This document shows, piece after piece, positions 1 to 6,309 of a stretch of DNA of 6,420 nucleotides (the stretch's first letter is position 1; every line of letters begins with the position of its first letter). The notes under the pieces were generated by a model that did not search any database, was not told the DNA's origin, and was given only the letters and a program-made list of their open reading frames with translations. Both the position numbers and the translations under genes were made by a program. Source of the DNA: Actinomycetota bacterium (GTDB taxonomy: Bacteria > Actinomycetota > Actinomycetes > Nanopelagicales > Nanopelagicaceae); assembly GCA_026392775.1 (NCBI GenBank), contig JAPLBK010000046.1, forward strand, positions 1 to 6,420, written 5' to 3'.

Positions 1-147
1 GCATTTTCGCTAGCAACTAATACTTTCACGCGTACTGGTTACACCTTTAAAAATTGGAACACTGCACTCAATGGATCTGGTACTACCTATACCAATGCAC
101 AATCAGTGACACTAAGTGCTAGTACAACCCTTTACCCACAGTGGACG
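1..147 (+). repeat. Partial InlB-type B repeat (unit R0)
   Basis: This is the C-terminal part of a Listeria-Bacteroides type repeat (List_Bact_rpt / Flg_new family). It shows the family hallmarks RTGYTFKNWN, then NGSGTTY, then a closing TLYPQWT. The first strand of the unit (Y-x-V-x-Y-N) lies upstream of the window, so more repeats probably precede it. It is separated from the main array by an Fn3-like domain. Confidence 0.85.
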
Positions 148-3100
148 CTTTTAGCTCCCTCAGTTGGAACACTTAGCGCTAGCGCAGGAAATACAGAAGT
201 TACTCTCACACCCATACCTGTTACAGCTTCAGCAACTGTTGGAGCAACCACTTCTGTAACCATCACTGCATACTCAAGCCAAAGTACTGATTCAGTCTTT
301 ACTCCGTCTAAGACTTGTACAGTGGTATCTCCGGCAACTAGTTGCGTAATTACGGGTTTAACTAACGGAACAATTTATTACTTTAAGTCAGTTGCAACCA
401 ATGCCACAGGTAGCTCAACGTATGGAACTTATGTTTCTGCAACTCCTGCAGGAGTTTTAGTAACCTATAACGCAACAACAAACGGTGGCACAACTGCAAC
501 GGCATCAGCCACTTACAGCAAACCAACAGCTTTAACTCTGCCTACTGCAACCAAGACTGGATATATTTTCTCTGGCTGGTATGACGCAAGTAGTAGCGGT
601 AACTTAATTGGTGGCGCAGGAGCCTCATACACGCCGGCAGAAGCAATCACTCTTTATGCCCAATTCTCCGGAATTAAATACACAATTTCCTATAACGGAA
701 ACGGAAACAGCGCAGGTACAGTCCCGGCGACAGGAACTTTTGAAACAGGTGGTACCGCTTACACGATTCTTGGAAGCACTAACGCTCCAACCAGAGTCGG
801 CTATACATTTGATGGGTGGTATACAACTTCCACAGGTAGTGGTGGAACAGCATTTGCTGCCGGAGCTTCATATTCAACAACTGCAAATCTTTCACTTTTC
901 GCTAAATGGAGCGCAAAAACTCACACGGTTACCTATGCACTAGATAGTGGATCTTCTTCTGCATCAACTACTCAGTTAACAGGAAAAGTTGTGGGAAATA
1001 CAGTCACACTGCCCGCAGCAAATACAATGTCGAAAACTGGTTATACCTTTACTGGTTGGAGTGATGGAACTAGCGCTTATGCCGGTGGCGCTACCTGGAC
1101 AGTTCCTGCATCAGATTCTGATTTCACATTGACTGCACAATGGACGGTAGTAACACTTTCTTATAGTTATGACACAAATGGTGGTGGAACCGCACCTGCC
1201 GGAGGCACGAAAACCTATGGCCAAACACTGGTTTTAGACACTGCAGCTTCGCTGTCCAAGACCGGCTACACCTTTGCCGGTTGGAGTGATGGATCAACCA
1301 CAAGTAATGCTGGGGCTTCTGTAATCATCAACGCAAATAAGGTCTATGTCGCACAATGGACAGCCCTGAGCTATTCAATAACCTATAACGGAAATACTTC
1401 TACTTCAGGATCTGTGACAGCTGGCTCATATGTAGCAGGTGGAGTCCCTTATGCAATTGCTACAAATGGATTTGCTAAAACTGGTTACACATTTAGCGGT
1501 TGGTATACAACAGCAAATGGTGCTGGTGGAACGGCATACATAACCGGTGCGGGATATTCAACAGCTTCCAATTTAGTTCTCTATGCCCAGTGGACTCCTG
1601 CCAATTACACAATCACTTACAATGGAAATGCTGCTAATAACGGAACAGCACCGACAACCACTTCTGAAATATGGACTTACAGTCCAAGCACTCCGCTTAC
1701 GCTTTCTACACAAGGCAATCTCGCTAAGACTGGTTACACATTTGGTGGTTGGGCAACAACTGCAAACGCTTCAAGTGGTCTGACTACTGCATCACCAACT
1801 GAAAACACAACGTATTACGCAGTATGGACTGCAACTGCATATGCAGTGAGTTATTTACCTGGAACGGGTACCGGCTCTGTAGCTTCACCAGGGACTAAAA
1901 CATTGGGAGCAACGTTTGCACTTGATTCCGGTTCATCATTAACGCCACCTGCCGCTACGGCCGAAGTTTCATACTCATTTGCGTTTTGGAGTGATGGTTC
2001 CAACACCTATAAAGGTGGAGCTACTTATGTAATGCCAGCAGCTCCAGTAACTCTAACCGCGCAGTGGGTTGCAATTTATAATGTAACTTATAACCCAAAT
2101 GGTGGGTCTTCATCAATTGCAAGTGTTCAGAAGGCAGACACTAATCCAATCACTATCGAAGTTGCTGCAAGTAGAACTGGATACGACTTTGTAAAGTGGG
2201 TAGATCAAAGTGGTGGACTATGGAGCCCAGCAGATTCAACTACAGTCACATCAAGCAGATATATTTTTTCTGCCTCATGGAGCGCGAAGTCGAACGCAAT
2301 TACCTTCAACGGCAATAACAACACCTCTGGCGCAGTGCCATCGAGTGGAACCTATATAACCGATGGAACTGCTTATGTAGTTCCCGGTAATACAGGCTCC
2401 TTAGTAAGAACTGGATACACCTTTACTGGATGGAATTCAGCAGCTAATGGCACTGGAGTTAATTACGCTGCTGGTGTTGGTGCAACTTACTCATTACCTG
2501 CAGATGTGACGTTGTATGCAAAATGGCTAGAAAATGGTTATGTAATTATCTATAACGGTAACGGTGCAACTGGCGGTTCTATCCCAGCTAATGGAAGTTA
2601 TGTAACCGCAGCCGCATCTCCTTACACCGCTTCTGCAAATAGCGGAACTTTGGTAAAAGAAGGATTTACATTTGATGGTTGGTACACCACTGCAAATGGA
2701 ACTGGTGGAACTGGATACGTAGCCGGCTCTGGCACTTTAACTCCAACTTCTGATGTAACGTTATTTGCAAAGTGGACTGCAGCAAGCTATTCAGTCACTT
2801 ATGAAACTGCAGGTGGCAGCACAGCACCGTCTCCAAGTACACAGGCATACGGATCAACTTTCACCTTGGAAACAACTCCGACTAAAGCGGGAAATACTTT
2901 CTTAGGTTGGGAAGTTGGATCTGGTGCATCTGCAAATACCTACGCAGCTAACTCTTCATTCACAATGGGATCCGCAGCAGTTACATTTACAGCAAAATGG
3001 GTTGGTATTAACTATGCCGTTACATACTCACTCAATGGCGGTGCTGGTTCAACACCGACCCAAGCAAACGTTGCATCCGGTGGTTCATTTACAACTGCGG

Positions 3101-6100
3101 CAGCCCCAACTAAATCTGGTTACACCTTCACTGGTTGGAGCGATGGTGCAACATCGACCAATGCTTCAACTCTGATCTCGAGTGTTTCAACCAACATCAC
3201 TTTGACTGCGCAATGGACAATTGCTGTTCCAGGTACTCCAGGGACTGCAATTGCAGCACCTGGCGATGGCAGTGCCACAATCACTATTTCAGCGCCAAGT
3301 AGTGGTGGAACACCATCTTCTTACACAGTTACGGCATCTCCTGGTGGTGCCTCTTGTACGGTTGTCTCACCAGGAACTAGTTGCACAATCGCTCCTTTAA
3401 CTAATGGAACTGCCTACACATTCACAACAACTGCCACCAACAGCGCAGGAACTTCCACTTCAAGCTCTGCAGCATCTAATTCAGTTACTCCTGCTGGTGT
3501 GCCATCAGCTCCCACAGGAGTTACAGGTTCTGGCACAGGTGGATCAGCAACTATTAACTGGAGCATTCCAAGTAGTGATGGTGGTTCTGCGATTACGGAT
3601 TACGTAATCGAGTACAGCGTTGTGAGCTCTGGGACATGGACAACTTTTGCAGATGGAACATCTACTGCAACTTCAGCAACTATTACAGGCTTAATCGCAG
3701 GAAGTAGCTATCAATTTAGAGTTACCGCCAAAAACATTATCGGCTCTTCAATAGCATCATTCTCTTCACCAACTGTTGCAACGCTGCCTACAGCTCCAAC
3801 AATTGCCACAACCACAGCAGCTAGTGAGCAAGTAACAGTGACATGGAACGCGCCCTCACATCTTGGTTCAGGAGCTTTAACTGGCGACCAGTATGTCGTT
3901 ACTGCCTATAACGCTCAGGGAGTTGAAGCAGGATCCTGTAAACCAGCGGCAGGTGAGCGCACCTGTGTAGTTACGGATCTAGATAATGGATCTGCGTATA
4001 CGTTCAAAGTACTAGCAGTAACCACAGCTGGAAATTCTGCACTTTCTGTAGCAAGTGCACCAGCAACTCCTGCGGGTGTGCCATCGGCTCCAGCAAATGT
4101 TGTTGCAACGACTTCTGGAAGTAACATGTCAATCACATTTACTGCTCCATCAGATAATGGCGGTGTAGCTATAACTTCTTATGTTGTCACCTCAGATCCA
4201 GCAGGGGCAACGTGCACTGTGGGCGCCAATGCAACTACATATACCTGCACGGGCCTAACTGCAGGAACCAACTACACCTACACAGTCAAAGCAGTTAACG
4301 CCAAAGGTCAATCAAGTCCATCTCTGGCCTCTTCCCCAGTGACGGCAGTTGCAGCACCTTCTGCCCCACAAAATGTAAGCGCAGTGATTACTGCCGGTAC
4401 AACAACACTTTCTGCCACGATTTCATTTGATCCACCTACTACAAATAATGGCTCTGAAATTACTTCTTACACAGTCACAGCATCACCTGGCGGTGCAACG
4501 TGCACGGTCAGCGCACCAATTACTTTCTGTGACATTCCAATCTTGCCAGACCGTGTGTATACATTCACTGCCCGAGCAACTAATGCGGTCGGAACATCAG
4601 TTGCTTCAACTACAACTCTTGAAATCAAAGCAACTAATGGAATCGCGCCATCTCTTAAAGTTGACCCTATTCCTGCCCCTACCGGCGAAGTGGTCGAAAA
4701 CAAAGTTCTTACGTCCACAACAACAGCTTCCTCTTACGAGTCAACACCAAATTCTGTTGTTACTTATGTATGGAAGCGCTGCACTAGCCAACTCGATGAG
4801 ACTTCTTGCACCACGATTTTAGGTGCAACTGCATCTACTTACACTCTCACCTCAGCCGATGTTGATAAGTACATTCGCGTGGAAACAACTGCAACAAACT
4901 CAATTGGAACAGTTACAAATCTTTCAACAGCTACTGAAGTAGTAACTGCTGCACCTGTTACTACCCCAACAACCACCCCAAGCACACCAGTAGTTGATCC
5001 TGCTCCCGCAGAACCAACGTGTAATGCTGCATGCCAAGCCGCATCAAATGCAGTTGCTAAAGCATCAGCCGATAAAGCCGTGGCTGATGCCGCCGCAAAA
5101 GCAACTGCAGACAAAGCCGCAGCAGATGCTGCAGCAAAATTGAAGGCGGATGCAACCGCAACAACTGCCAGCACTAAAGCCGCAGCTGATGCCGCCGCCG
5201 CCGCAGCCGCGGCTAAAGCAGCTATTGATAAAGCAGCAGCCGCAGCTGTTGCACAAGCCGCAGCAGATGCGGCCGCAAAAGCAGCCGCAGCACAAGCAAA
5301 AGCAGCCTCCGATGCACAAGCCGCCGCAGCAAAAGCAGCAGCAGATGCGGCAGCAGCACTCAAGAATGCATCTGCAACAGCGGCAGCAAAAGCTGCGGCA
5401 ACAGCAAGTGCGCAAAAAGCAGCAGCAGATGCAACAGCAGCCGTAAAGGCAGCAGCAAGTGCGGCGCAACAAGCAGCAACAGCAAAGACCGCTGCAACAA
5501 ATGCAAACAAGCAAGTAGATATTGCAATTAATTCTTTGACATCTAAAACGGCAACTTCTCAAGCATCTGCACAAGCTAATGCAATTGCCGCAGCCGCCAA
5601 AGCCGCAGCCAATGAAGCAGCAGCTGCTGCAGCAACAAAAGCAGCAGAAGCTAAGGCAACTGCGACTGTTGCACAAAAAGCTGCCGCTGATACAGCAGCT
5701 CGAATTGCTACAGAACAAAAGCAAGCTGCAGATGCTGCCGCACAAGCCAAGATTGCAGCTGATGCTGCGGTTAAAGCAACAGCAGAAAAAGTTGCGGCGG
5801 TAGCGGTAGCAACTAAGGCATCACAAGATCTTGCTAAGGTTCTTGCAGACAAGGCGGTTCTTGCAGAGCAAGCAGCTAAGGAAACAGATCTTATGGCACG
5901 TGCTGAAATTCAAAAGAAAATTGATGAAGTCACAACAAAAGTTGAGGAAGTTCAAAAGAGCGTTGACGCTGCAACTTCTAAAGCAGATGCTGCCGTTGCA
6001 GTTCAGGTAACTGCCGTTCAAAGCGCAGAAGCTGCAACTAAGGAAGCACAAACACAGGCAGCAGAGGCTGTTGCCATTAAAACAGAATCGGTTGTGAAAA

Positions 6101-6309
6101 CTGCTGAAGCAACAAAAGCTGTAGCAGCAGCATCAGTTGCTGCAAAGGTTGCAACTGCAGCGAAAGAGGCAGCAGCGAAAGTTCCTGCAAAAGCAACAAT
6201 AATTCCTAAATCGAGTACATCAACTTCTAAGAACTCAGCAACCGCAACAGTTACTGGATTAAAGCCAGGACAAAAGGTGAAAGTAACAGTTAACGTGAAG
6301 GACAAATAA
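1..6309 (+). CDS. Giant B-repeat / Fn3 / Ala-rich coiled-coil surface protein, 5' end missing
   Basis: This is a probable secreted or surface-displayed fibrous protein, likely an adhesin or stalk. The frame is open from the first base and already encodes a B-repeat motif (RTGYTFKNW) upstream of the GTG at 106, so that GTG is not the start; the true start and any signal peptide lie outside the window. The visible 2102 residues hold a partial B repeat (1-49), an Fn3-like domain (50-151), twelve B repeats (152-1073), five Fn3-like domains (1074-1547), an Ig-like domain (1548-1649), a Thr/Pro linker and CX3C motif (1650-1678), an Ala-rich helical rod (1679-2060) and a basic tail (2061-2102). There are 14 cysteines, all in close pairs. 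No enzymatic motif, LPXTG or terminal membrane segment is seen. Its stop overlaps the next start, which implies one operon. The extracellular role is inferred from domain content; the ligand is unknown. Confidence 0.93.
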   Translation, partial: AFSLATNTFTRTGYTFKNWNTALNGSGTTYTNAQSVTLSASTTLYPQWTLLAPSVGTLSASAGNTEVTLTPIPVTASATVGATTSVTITAYSSQSTDSVFTPSKTCTVVSPATSCVITGLTNGTIYYFKSVATNATGSSTYGTYVSATPAGVLVTYNATTNGGTTATASATYSKPTALTLPTATKTGYIFSGWYDASSSGNLIGGAGASYTPAEAITLYAQFSGIKYTISYNGNGNSAGTVPATGTFETGGTAYTILGSTNAPTRVGYTFDGWYTTSTGSGGTAFAAGASYSTTANLSLFAKWSAKTHTVTYALDSGSSSASTTQLTGKVVGNTVTLPAANTMSKTGYTFTGWSDGTSAYAGGATWTVPASDSDFTLTAQWTVVTLSYSYDTNGGGTAPAGGTKTYGQTLVLDTAASLSKTGYTFAGWSDGSTTSNAGASVIINANKVYVAQWTALSYSITYNGNTSTSGSVTAGSYVAGGVPYAIATNGFAKTGYTFSGWYTTANGAGGTAYITGAGYSTASNLVLYAQWTPANYTITYNGNAANNGTAPTTTSEIWTYSPSTPLTLSTQGNLAKTGYTFGGWATTANASSGLTTASPTENTTYYAVWTATAYAVSYLPGTGTGSVASPGTKTLGATFALDSGSSLTPPAATAEVSYSFAFWSDGSNTYKGGATYVMPAAPVTLTAQWVAIYNVTYNPNGGSSSIASVQKADTNPITIEVAASRTGYDFVKWVDQSGGLWSPADSTTVTSSRYIFSASWSAKSNAITFNGNNNTSGAVPSSGTYITDGTAYVVPGNTGSLVRTGYTFTGWNSAANGTGVNYAAGVGATYSLPADVTLYAKWLENGYVIIYNGNGATGGSIPANGSYVTAAASPYTASANSGTLVKEGFTFDGWYTTANGTGGTGYVAGSGTLTPTSDVTLFAKWTAASYSVTYETAGGSTAPSPSTQAYGSTFTLETTPTKAGNTFLGWEVGSGASANTYAANSSFTMGSAAVTFTAKWVGINYAVTYSLNGGAGSTPTQANVASGGSFTTAAAPTKSGYTFTGWSDGATSTNASTLISSVSTNITLTAQWTIAVPGTPGTAIAAPGDGSATITISAPSSGGTPSSYTVTASPGGASCTVVSPGTSCTIAPLTNGTAYTFTTTATNSAGTSTSSSAASNSVTPAGVPSAPTGVTGSGTGGSATINWSIPSSDGGSAITDYVIEYSVVSSGTWTTFADGTSTATSATITGLIAGSSYQFRVTAKNIIGSSIASFSSPTVATLPTAPTIATTTAASEQVTVTWNAPSHLGSGALTGDQYVVTAYNAQGVEAGSCKPAAGERTCVVTDLDNGSAYTFKVLAVTTAGNSALSVASAPATPAGVPSAPANVVATTSGSNMSITFTAPSDNGGVAITSYVVTSDPAGATCTVGANATTYTCTGLTAGTNYTYTVKAVNAKGQSSPSLASSPVTAVAAPSAPQNVSAVITAGTTTLSATISFDPPTTNNGSEITSYTVTASPGGATCTVSAPITFCDIPILPDRVYTFTARATNAVGTSVASTTTLEIKATNGIAPSLKVDPIPAPTGEVVENKVLTSTTTASSYESTPNSVVTYVWKRCTSQLDETSCTTILGATASTYTLTSADVDKYIRVETTATNSIGTVTNLSTATEVVTAAPVTTPTTTPSTPVVDPAPAEPTCNAACQAASNAVAKASADKAVADAAAKATADKAAADAAAKLKADATATTASTKAAADAAAAAAAAKAAIDKAAAAAVAQAAADAAAKAAAAQAKAASDAQAAAAKAAADAAAALKNASATAAAKAAATASAQKAAADATAAVKAAASAAQQAATAKTAATNANKQVDIAINSLTSKTATSQASAQANAIAAAAKAAANEAAAAAATKAAEAKATATVAQKAAADTAARIATEQKQAADAAAQAKIAADAAVKATAEKVAAVAVATKASQDLAKVLADKAVLAEQAAKETDLMARAEIQKKIDEVTTKVEEVQKSVDAATSKADAAVAVQVTAVQSAEAATKEAQTQAAEAVAIKTESVVKTAEATKAVAAASVAAKVATAAKEAAAKVPAKATIIPKSSTSTSKNSATATVTGLKPGQKVKVTVNVKDK
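148..453 (+). other. Fn3-like domain inside the B-repeat array (Fn3-N)
   Basis: This is a segment of about 102 residues ending in the Fn3-typical pattern GLTNGTIYYFKSVATNATG followed by SATPAG. It carries a CX8C pair (residues 106 and 115, CTVVSPATSC). The second half closely resembles the Fn3-like domain at 3220-3498 (CTVVSPGTSC, LTNGTAYTF, ATNSAGTS), while the first half is divergent and lacks the Trp seen in a canonical Fn3. The neighbours on both sides are B repeats, so it interrupts the array. Fn3 domains of this kind usually act as spacers or binding modules in extracellular proteins; which applies here is not known. Confidence 0.7.
454..3219 (+). repeat. Array of twelve InlB-type B repeats (R1-R12)
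   Basis: There are twelve tandem protein repeats of 71-83 residues. Each has an opening strand such as YTITYNGN, a central [KR]xGYTFxGW and a closing LYAQWT. Units start at 454, 673, 913, 1147, 1363, 1597, 1831, 2071, 2284, 2530, 2779 and 3004. R2, R5, R9 and R10 are a long form (GWYTTANGTGGTGY-like, with GWNSAANGTG in R9). R3, R4, R7 and R12 carry WSDG. R1, R6, R8 and R11 are more diverged. R7 has lost the GY..F.GW core (SYSFAFW), R11 has GNTFLGW, and R1 ends in AQF instead of AQW. The array has no cysteine. In InlB the B repeat has a beta-grasp-like fold; a similar string of small beta domains is inferred here. Such arrays are common in bacterial surface proteins, where they act as spacers or adhesive modules. 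Confidence 0.9.
3220..3498 (+). other. Fn3-like domain A, with CX8C
   Basis: This domain of about 93 residues directly follows the last B repeat. It shows SATITISAPSSGGTPSSYTV, then a CX8C pair at residues 1119 and 1128, then LTNGTAYTF and ATNSAGTS, and it ends at TPAG. The arrangement matches the Fn3 beta-sandwich with the GLxxGTxYxF turn, here as 'PLTNGTAYTF'. It is the closest relative of the Fn3-like domain at 148-453. Confidence 0.8.
3499..3786 (+). other. Fn3 domain B, canonical and cysteine-free
   Basis: This is the most classical fibronectin type III domain in the window. It starts with VPSAPTGVTG, has the strand B Trp (ATINWSIPSSDGGSAI), then DYVIEYSV, then ATITGLIAGSSYQFRVTAKN. It is the only one of the six Fn3-like segments without a cysteine pair. 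Confidence 0.9.
3787..4077 (+). other. Fn3 domain C, with CX8C
   Basis: The domain starts at PTAPTIA and has VTVTWNAPSHLGSGALTGD, then QYVVTAYN, then a CX8C pair at residues 1313 and 1322 (CKPAAGERTC), then LDNGSAYTFKVLAVTTAG. It ends at ATPAG. The Trp and the LDNGSAYTFKV turn support Fn3. The cysteine-flanked loop is charged here, unlike in domains N, A and E. Confidence 0.85.
4078..4350 (+). other. Fn3 domain D, with CX10C
   Basis: The domain starts with VPSAPANVVA, then MSITFTAPSDNGGVAITSY, then VVTSDPAGATC. The cysteine pair at residues 1405 and 1416 is spaced by ten residues instead of eight. It is followed by GLTAGTNYTYTVKAVNAKG. The Trp of strand B is replaced by Phe (ITFTAP). Confidence 0.85.
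4351..4641 (+). other. Fn3-like domain E, with CX8C
   Basis: The domain starts with AAPSAPQNVSAV, then ATISFDPPTTNNGSEITSY. It shares the ten-residue stretch YTVTASPGGA with domain A, then has a CX8C pair at residues 1501 and 1510, then RVYTFTARATNAVGTS. The usual GL-x-x-GT turn is altered to ILPDRVYTF. It is the last Fn3-like unit before the Ig-like domain. Confidence 0.8.
4642..4947 (+). other. Ig-like domain with W-x-R-C and CX8C
   Basis: This segment of about 102 residues contains VVTYVWKRC, a CX8C pair at residues 1594 and 1603, then ILGATASTYTLTSADV, DKYIRVETTATNSIG, and ends at TEVVT. The order W-[KQ]-R-C ... C ... I-x-GAT-x-STYTLTSADV-x-KYIRV is a recurring Ig-like extracellular module in actinobacterial surface and secreted proteins (recalled, not searched). 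It holds the last aromatic residue of the protein (Tyr, codon at 4870). Confidence 0.75.
4948..5034 (+). other. Thr/Pro-rich linker ending in a CX3C motif
   Basis: The first 24 codons (4948-5019) are rich in Thr, Pro, Ala and Val (APVTTPTTTPSTP, then DPAPAEPT), typical of an extended flexible linker. Directly after it comes CNAAC (codons at 5020 and 5032), then the helical region. The CX3C pair sits at the hinge between beta domains and the rod, so it could form a local disulfide or link neighbouring chains; this is inference. Confidence 0.7.
5035..6180 (+). other. Ala-rich helical rod / coiled coil, 382 residues
   Basis: The region is dominated by Ala with Lys, Asp, Thr, Gln and Glu (AKAAADAAA-like runs). 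It contains no Gly, Pro, Phe, Tyr, Trp, Cys or His, so a long helix is very likely. A less Ala-rich stretch (QVDIAINSLTSKTATSQ, about 5515-5565) divides it into two halves. The distal half is more charged and has a regular a/d heptad of Ile/Val at 5908-5964. The first half resembles the Ala/Lys helical stem of TolA in composition only; no TolA relationship is claimed. Straight alpha-helix geometry (0.15 nm per residue) would give up to about 57 nm. GCA is by eye the favoured Ala codon, which makes the DNA low in complexity and creates long empty reading frames on both strands. Confidence 0.88.
6181..6306 (+). other. Basic C-terminal tail with a beta-strand pair
   Basis: After the helix the protein returns to Pro (VPAKATIIPK), a Ser/Thr stretch (SSTSTSKNS), then ATATVTGLKPGQKVKVTV and a Lys-rich end. 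The GLKPGQ turn between two alternating strands looks like the last two strands of an Fn3-like fold. There is no LPXTG, no hydrophobic span and no terminal Phe, so it matches neither a sortase signal nor the classical porin-type C-terminus. It may be a docking or retention module; that is inference. Confidence 0.6.
6298..6302 (+). promoter_or_regulatory. Ribosome binding site of the downstream gene, inside the large CDS
   Basis: AAGGA lies six bases before the ATG at 6309, within the last codons of the large CDS. The good match and spacing decide the start of the downstream gene. Because stop and start share a base, translational coupling by terminating ribosomes is likely. Confidence 0.75.

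Noticed and set aside
106..108. GTG as the start of the large gene
   Set aside because: The frame is open upstream to base 1 and encodes B-repeat residues (RTGYTFKNW, NGSGTTY) before the GTG, and no ribosome binding site precedes it.
608..943. Second + strand frame within the B repeats
   Set aside because: It has no domain, no ribosome binding site and lies inside clear B-repeat coding sequence.
454..3219. DNA-level tandem repeat or CRISPR-like array
   Set aside because: The units are repeats of protein motifs of 71-83 codons with diverged DNA; there are no identical short repeats with unique spacers.
5150..5446. Gln/Lys-rich open frame on the + strand
   Set aside because: GCA repeats read one base later give CAG (Gln); the real frame is the conserved Ala-rich rod.
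4839..5510. Long Ala-rich open frame on the minus strand
   Set aside because: It is the shadow of the Ala-rich, GCA/GCC-dominated rod; the composition mirrors the + strand repeats and no independent start signal or domain is seen.
5065..5745. Cys-rich open frame of 226 codons on the minus strand
   Set aside because: The reverse complement of GCA is TGC (Cys), so the cysteine richness is a by-product of the Ala codons on the + strand.
5035..6180. TolA homology of the Ala/Lys-rich rod
   Set aside because: Only composition is shared; no TolA membrane anchor or C-terminal domain is present, and the rod sits in an extracellular-type protein.
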